A stretch of 6,043 nt of DNA from Allocoprococcus sp004560705 (GTDB lineage: Bacteria; Bacillota; Clostridia; Lachnospirales; Lachnospiraceae): NCBI RefSeq assembly GCF_052065755.1, contig NZ_JBQHTK010000060.1:1-6043 (forward strand). Reading direction: 5' to 3'. Position numbers and translations under genes: made by a program. This document shows, piece after piece, positions 4,519-6,043 of the stretch. Numbering within the stretch: the first letter of the stretch is position 1; the number at the start of each line of letters is the position of its first letter. The notes under the pieces are model-generated. The model was not told where the DNA came from, did no database searches, and was given only the letters and a program-made list of their open reading frames with translations.

Positions 4519-5190
4519 ATGAATATAGAAGCGCAATTTAATTCAATAGCTAAAGAATATGATTGTAATCGTAAAAAGTTCATTCCATGTTTTGATGATT
4601 TCTATGAAAATTCAACAAAATTTGTTCTTTCAAGTATAAAGAAGCCAAAGGGAGTACTGGATTTAGGGGCAGGAACAGGTTTGCTGTCTTTTTACTGGTA
4701 TGAACAATGCCCGTCAGCGGAATATATATTGGTTGATATAGCTGACGAAATGTTTGATGTATCGAGAAAGAGGTTTTTTGGATTAAATAATGTCGCGCAT
4801 ATAATAATGGATTATACAAAGACACTTCCTGAAGATGATTTTGATGCTGTTATATCAGCATTATCCATTCATCATTTGGATGATGCTCAAAAAGAAAAAT
4901 TGTTTATAAAGATTTATGACATGCTGCCAGAGGATGGAATATTCGTGAATTATGATCAGTTTTGTGCGGATACACCTGTGATGAATGACTTATTTGATAC
5001 ATATTGGGAGAGTCAGTTGTATTCTAGTGGATTGACTGAACGGGATATCGAATTATGGAAAGAACGAAGAAAATTAGATAAGGAGTGTTCTGTAGAAACA
5101 GAAATACAAATGCTGGACAGATGTGGATTTTCAGAAGTCAAGTGCATCTATTCTTATCACAAATTCTCTGTCATTATGGCATTTAAGTAA
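4519..5190 (+). CDS. Class I SAM-dependent methyltransferase
   Basis: A 223-residue cytoplasmic protein with the seven-strand methyltransferase fold. Motif I is VLDLGAGTGLLS (residues 46-57), which binds SAM. The acidic residue at the end of strand 2 is Asp73 in YILVDIADEMFD. The FDAVISALSIHHLDD block (108-122) is motif IV with the helix that often follows it, and LPEDGIFVNYDQF (136-148) is motif VI. The N-terminus (QFNSIAKEYDCNRKKFIPCFDDFY, 6-29) is the lid typical of ubiE/BioC-like small-molecule methyltransferases, and a 150-200 insert forms a variable cap. The substrate is unknown. GAGGAGG (4504-4510) is 8 nt before ATG 4519. It has no obvious operon partner. Confidence 0.88.
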   Translation: MNIEAQFNSIAKEYDCNRKKFIPCFDDFYENSTKFVLSSIKKPKGVLDLGAGTGLLSFYWYEQCPSAEYILVDIADEMFDVSRKRFFGLNNVAHIIMDYTKTLPEDDFDAVISALSIHHLDDAQKEKLFIKIYDMLPEDGIFVNYDQFCADTPVMNDLFDTYWESQLYSSGLTERDIELWKERRKLDKECSVETEIQMLDRCGFSEVKCIYSYHKFSVIMAFK

Positions 5191-5245
5191 TTATTATGAT
5201 AACTACAGATTCCATATTTCAGATCTGAATCTATAGGAAGTTGAT

Positions 5246-5281
5246 TGATTAAAATGTTAATCATGCCATATGGCTTGATTA
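5246..5281. promoter_or_regulatory. Overlapping dyads, candidate operator upstream of yjdF
   Basis: A 24-bp dyad at 5258-5281 has 11 of 12 pairs matching: TAATCA and TGATTA arms flanking a perfect GCCATATGGC core (5265-5274). It shares its left arm with a second inverted repeat, TGATTAA (5246-5252) and TTAATCA (5257-5263), so the TGATTA half-site occurs three times, at 5246, 5258 (inverted) and 5276. The large dyad fills the spacer of the candidate promoter, a usual place for a repressor operator. A cruciform or RNA hairpin is an alternative. Confidence 0.5.
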
Positions 5282-5285
5282 TAAA
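5257..5285 (+). promoter_or_regulatory. Candidate promoter of yjdF
   Basis: TATAAA (5280-5285, 5/6 to consensus) is 17 bp from TTAATC (5257-5262, about 3/6). Transcription would start near 5292, just before the structured leader, which is the position expected for the riboswitch transcript. Support comes mainly from this placement and from the dyad in the spacer. Confidence 0.4.
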
Positions 5286-5292
5286 AGCAAAG

Positions 5293-5420
5293 ATAAAAAC
5301 GCAATGTGCATTGAAAAAATGTGCTAGAGCTGGTAGGTAGCCCAGCCGTCCTATTTTAATAGGGTAAGTAACCTGCCCCTCCGGGTTGTCCATCCTTTGT
5401 TCAACAAATATTTAGGAGGG
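5293..5420 (+). promoter_or_regulatory. yjdF riboswitch (azaaromatic-sensing) and expression platform
   Basis: The leader of the yjdF gene carries conserved-looking, highly structured sequence: GTGCTAGAGCTGGTAGGTAG (5321-5340), then CCCAGCC, GGGTAAGTAACCTGCCCCTC (5362-5381) and CGGGTTGTCCATCC. Hairpins include GCTGG/CCAGC (5329-5333 with 5342-5346), CCTATT/AATAGG (5350-5355 with 5358-5363) and AACC/GGTT (5370-5373 with 5384-5387). The yjdF motif RNA lies in the 5' leaders of Firmicute yjdF genes and binds diverse azaaromatic compounds. For control, CCCTCC (5377-5382) is complementary to the ribosome binding site GGAGGG (5415-5420), and TCCT (5393-5396) to AGGA (5414-5417), so ligand may act on translation. 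The aptamer identity rests on the downstream gene and recalled motif; boundaries are approximate. Confidence 0.8.
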
Positions 5421-5426
5421 ATTCTT

Positions 5427-5843
5427 ATGGACAAAGTAAATGGAAAACTGACAGTATACTTTGAAGAGCCTTTTTGGGTGGGTGTATTCGAACATATTGA
5501 AAATAGCAGGCTGACTGTAGCAAAGGTGACTTTTGGTGCAGAGCCGAAGGTTTATGAAATTCAGGAATATATTCAAAGATACTATTTCAGTTTGAAATTC
5601 GGTCCGGCTGTTGATACTGTTGTAAAGGAGACAAAAAGAAATCCCAAAAGAATACAGCGCGAAGCGAAAAAACAGATGCAGGAAACAGGCATAGGAACAA
5701 AATCGCAGCAGGCGTTGAAGTTACAACAGGAACAAAATAAGCAGGAGCGTAAAGTGAGAAGCCGCGAGAAGAGAGAAGCGGATCAACTGCGAATGTTTGA
5801 ACAAAAACAGCAAAAGAAACGGGAAAAGCACAAGGGGCATTAG
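5427..5843 (+). CDS. yjdF: YjdF family protein (DUF2992)
   Basis: The 138-residue product matches YjdF: an N-terminal beta-rich part (KLTVYFEEPFWVGVFEHIE, then LTVAKVTFGAEPKVYEIQEYI, residues 7-49), the NPKRIQREAKKQ block (72-83), GIGTKSQQALKLQQEQNK (88-105), and a very basic, coiled-coil-like C-terminus ending KKREKHKGH. Its biochemical function is unknown; it is widespread in Firmicutes and linked to a riboswitch for azaaromatic compounds, suggesting a role in handling such toxins. The start is ATG 5427, 6 nt after AGGAGGG (5414-5420); a TTG at 5397 lies in the leader before this site and is not a likely start. The Lys/Arg/Gln-rich tail suggests nucleic-acid or ribosome contact (inference). 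The gene appears monocistronic: promoter, riboswitch, gene, terminator. Confidence 0.93.
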   Translation: MDKVNGKLTVYFEEPFWVGVFEHIENSRLTVAKVTFGAEPKVYEIQEYIQRYYFSLKFGPAVDTVVKETKRNPKRIQREAKKQMQETGIGTKSQQALKLQQEQNKQERKVRSREKREADQLRMFEQKQQKKREKHKGH

Positions 5844-5860
5844 TGCCTCTTGGCTTTTTT
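5832..5860 (+). terminator. Intrinsic terminator of yjdF, overlapping its stop codon
   Basis: AAGGGGCA (5832-5839) pairs with TGCCTCTT (5844-5851), eight pairs with one G-T wobble; the loop TTAG contains the stop codon TAG (5841-5843). GGC and then six T (5855-5860) follow. The last codons of yjdF (KGH) form the left arm, so the stem encodes both protein and terminator. Confidence 0.85.
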
Positions 5861-5930
5861 CTCATATTGGGACTATTTGAAATGAAATATATGATTTTGA
5901 TGGTAAATTTTTATGTAAGGAATGATAATG

Positions 5931-6008
5931 GATGCATATTCCGCAAGAACTGCGCATCCGTTCCAGAGGAACGGAGCGCCATTCCGCTTCAAACTGAGCA
6001 AAGCTCAG
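5931..6008. repeat. Intergenic palindromic repeat element, copy 2
   Basis: The block opens with TCCGCAAGAACTGCGCA (5940-5956), close to TCCGCGAGGATGCGCA of copy 1. It has a GCGC-clamped hairpin, CCGTTCC-AGA-GGAACGG (5958-5974, clamps 5952-5955 and 5976-5979), followed by GCGCCA as in copy 1. A second hairpin, CTGAGC-AAA-GCTCAG (5994-6008), follows. GATGC (5931-5935) can also pair with GCATC (5954-5958). The hairpin arms differ between copies while the frame is shared, which suggests a family with variable stems. The rest of 5844-6043 shows no gene; a 30-codon frame (5928-6020) through these hairpins is not credible. Confidence 0.6.
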
Positions 6009-6043
6009 CAGGTTGATTAATTACTATTGGTTATTCTGCGATC

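Noticed and set aside
5157..5393. Minus-strand frame over the yjdF leader
   Set aside because: It covers the dyads and riboswitch structure, and its codons reflect those rather than a protein.
5928..6020. 30-codon frame after yjdF (ATG 5928)
   Set aside because: It runs straight through the palindromic repeat, has only a weak ribosome binding site and resembles no protein.

Overview
The window looks like a low-GC Firmicute chromosome, most likely a gut Lachnospiraceae member. The support is strong GGAGG-type ribosome binding sites, AT-rich codon use, the protein families present, a yjdF-type riboswitch and many short GC-rich hairpins between genes. The family-level placement is inference from recognised protein similarity; no 16S or marker gene is present. 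Every convincing gene is on the + strand.

Layout. Positions 1-110 are the right end of an IS200/IS605-type element: the last codons of a probable tnpB, then the folded 3' part of its omega RNA (reRNA). The element sits inside a yaiI/yqxD (DUF188) gene, whose C-terminal half resumes at 111 and ends at 408. A peptide deformylase with an altered motif 1 follows (518-928), then a 200-bp spacer full of hairpins (929-1130) and a 90-residue protein of unknown function (1131-1403). A tightly packed set comes next: a YiaC-like GNAT acetyltransferase (1432-1947), a short flavodoxin-like protein that overlaps it by 80 nt (1868-2302), and an ACT-domain protein (2344-2712). After these come a C-terminal remnant of a nitrilase (2765-3079) and, overlapping its stop, a five-helix YczE/YitT-like membrane protein (3069-3674). 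Then come a second GNAT (3719-4243), a 275-bp non-coding stretch with a long hairpin and partial repeats, and a class I SAM methyltransferase (4519-5190). Last is yjdF (5427-5843), with its structured leader (about 5293-5420) and a terminator that overlaps its stop codon. The end of the window (5844-6043) carries a second copy of the hairpin repeat seen at 1011-1105.

How the parts work together. The GNAT-flavodoxin-ACT genes are probably co-transcribed and translationally coupled, and so are the nitrilase remnant and membrane gene. Otherwise the window is a string of small, functionally separate accessory or housekeeping genes rather than one pathway. The best regulatory story is at yjdF: a candidate promoter with a 24-bp dyad in its spacer, an azaaromatic-sensing (yjdF) riboswitch candidate, two possible partners that could mask the ribosome binding site, and an intrinsic terminator. 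I did not find a convincing previously undescribed multi-gene system. The most unusual items are the tnpB/omega RNA insertion in yqxD, the paired hairpin repeat family, the dyads upstream of yjdF, and the gene remnants and overlaps.
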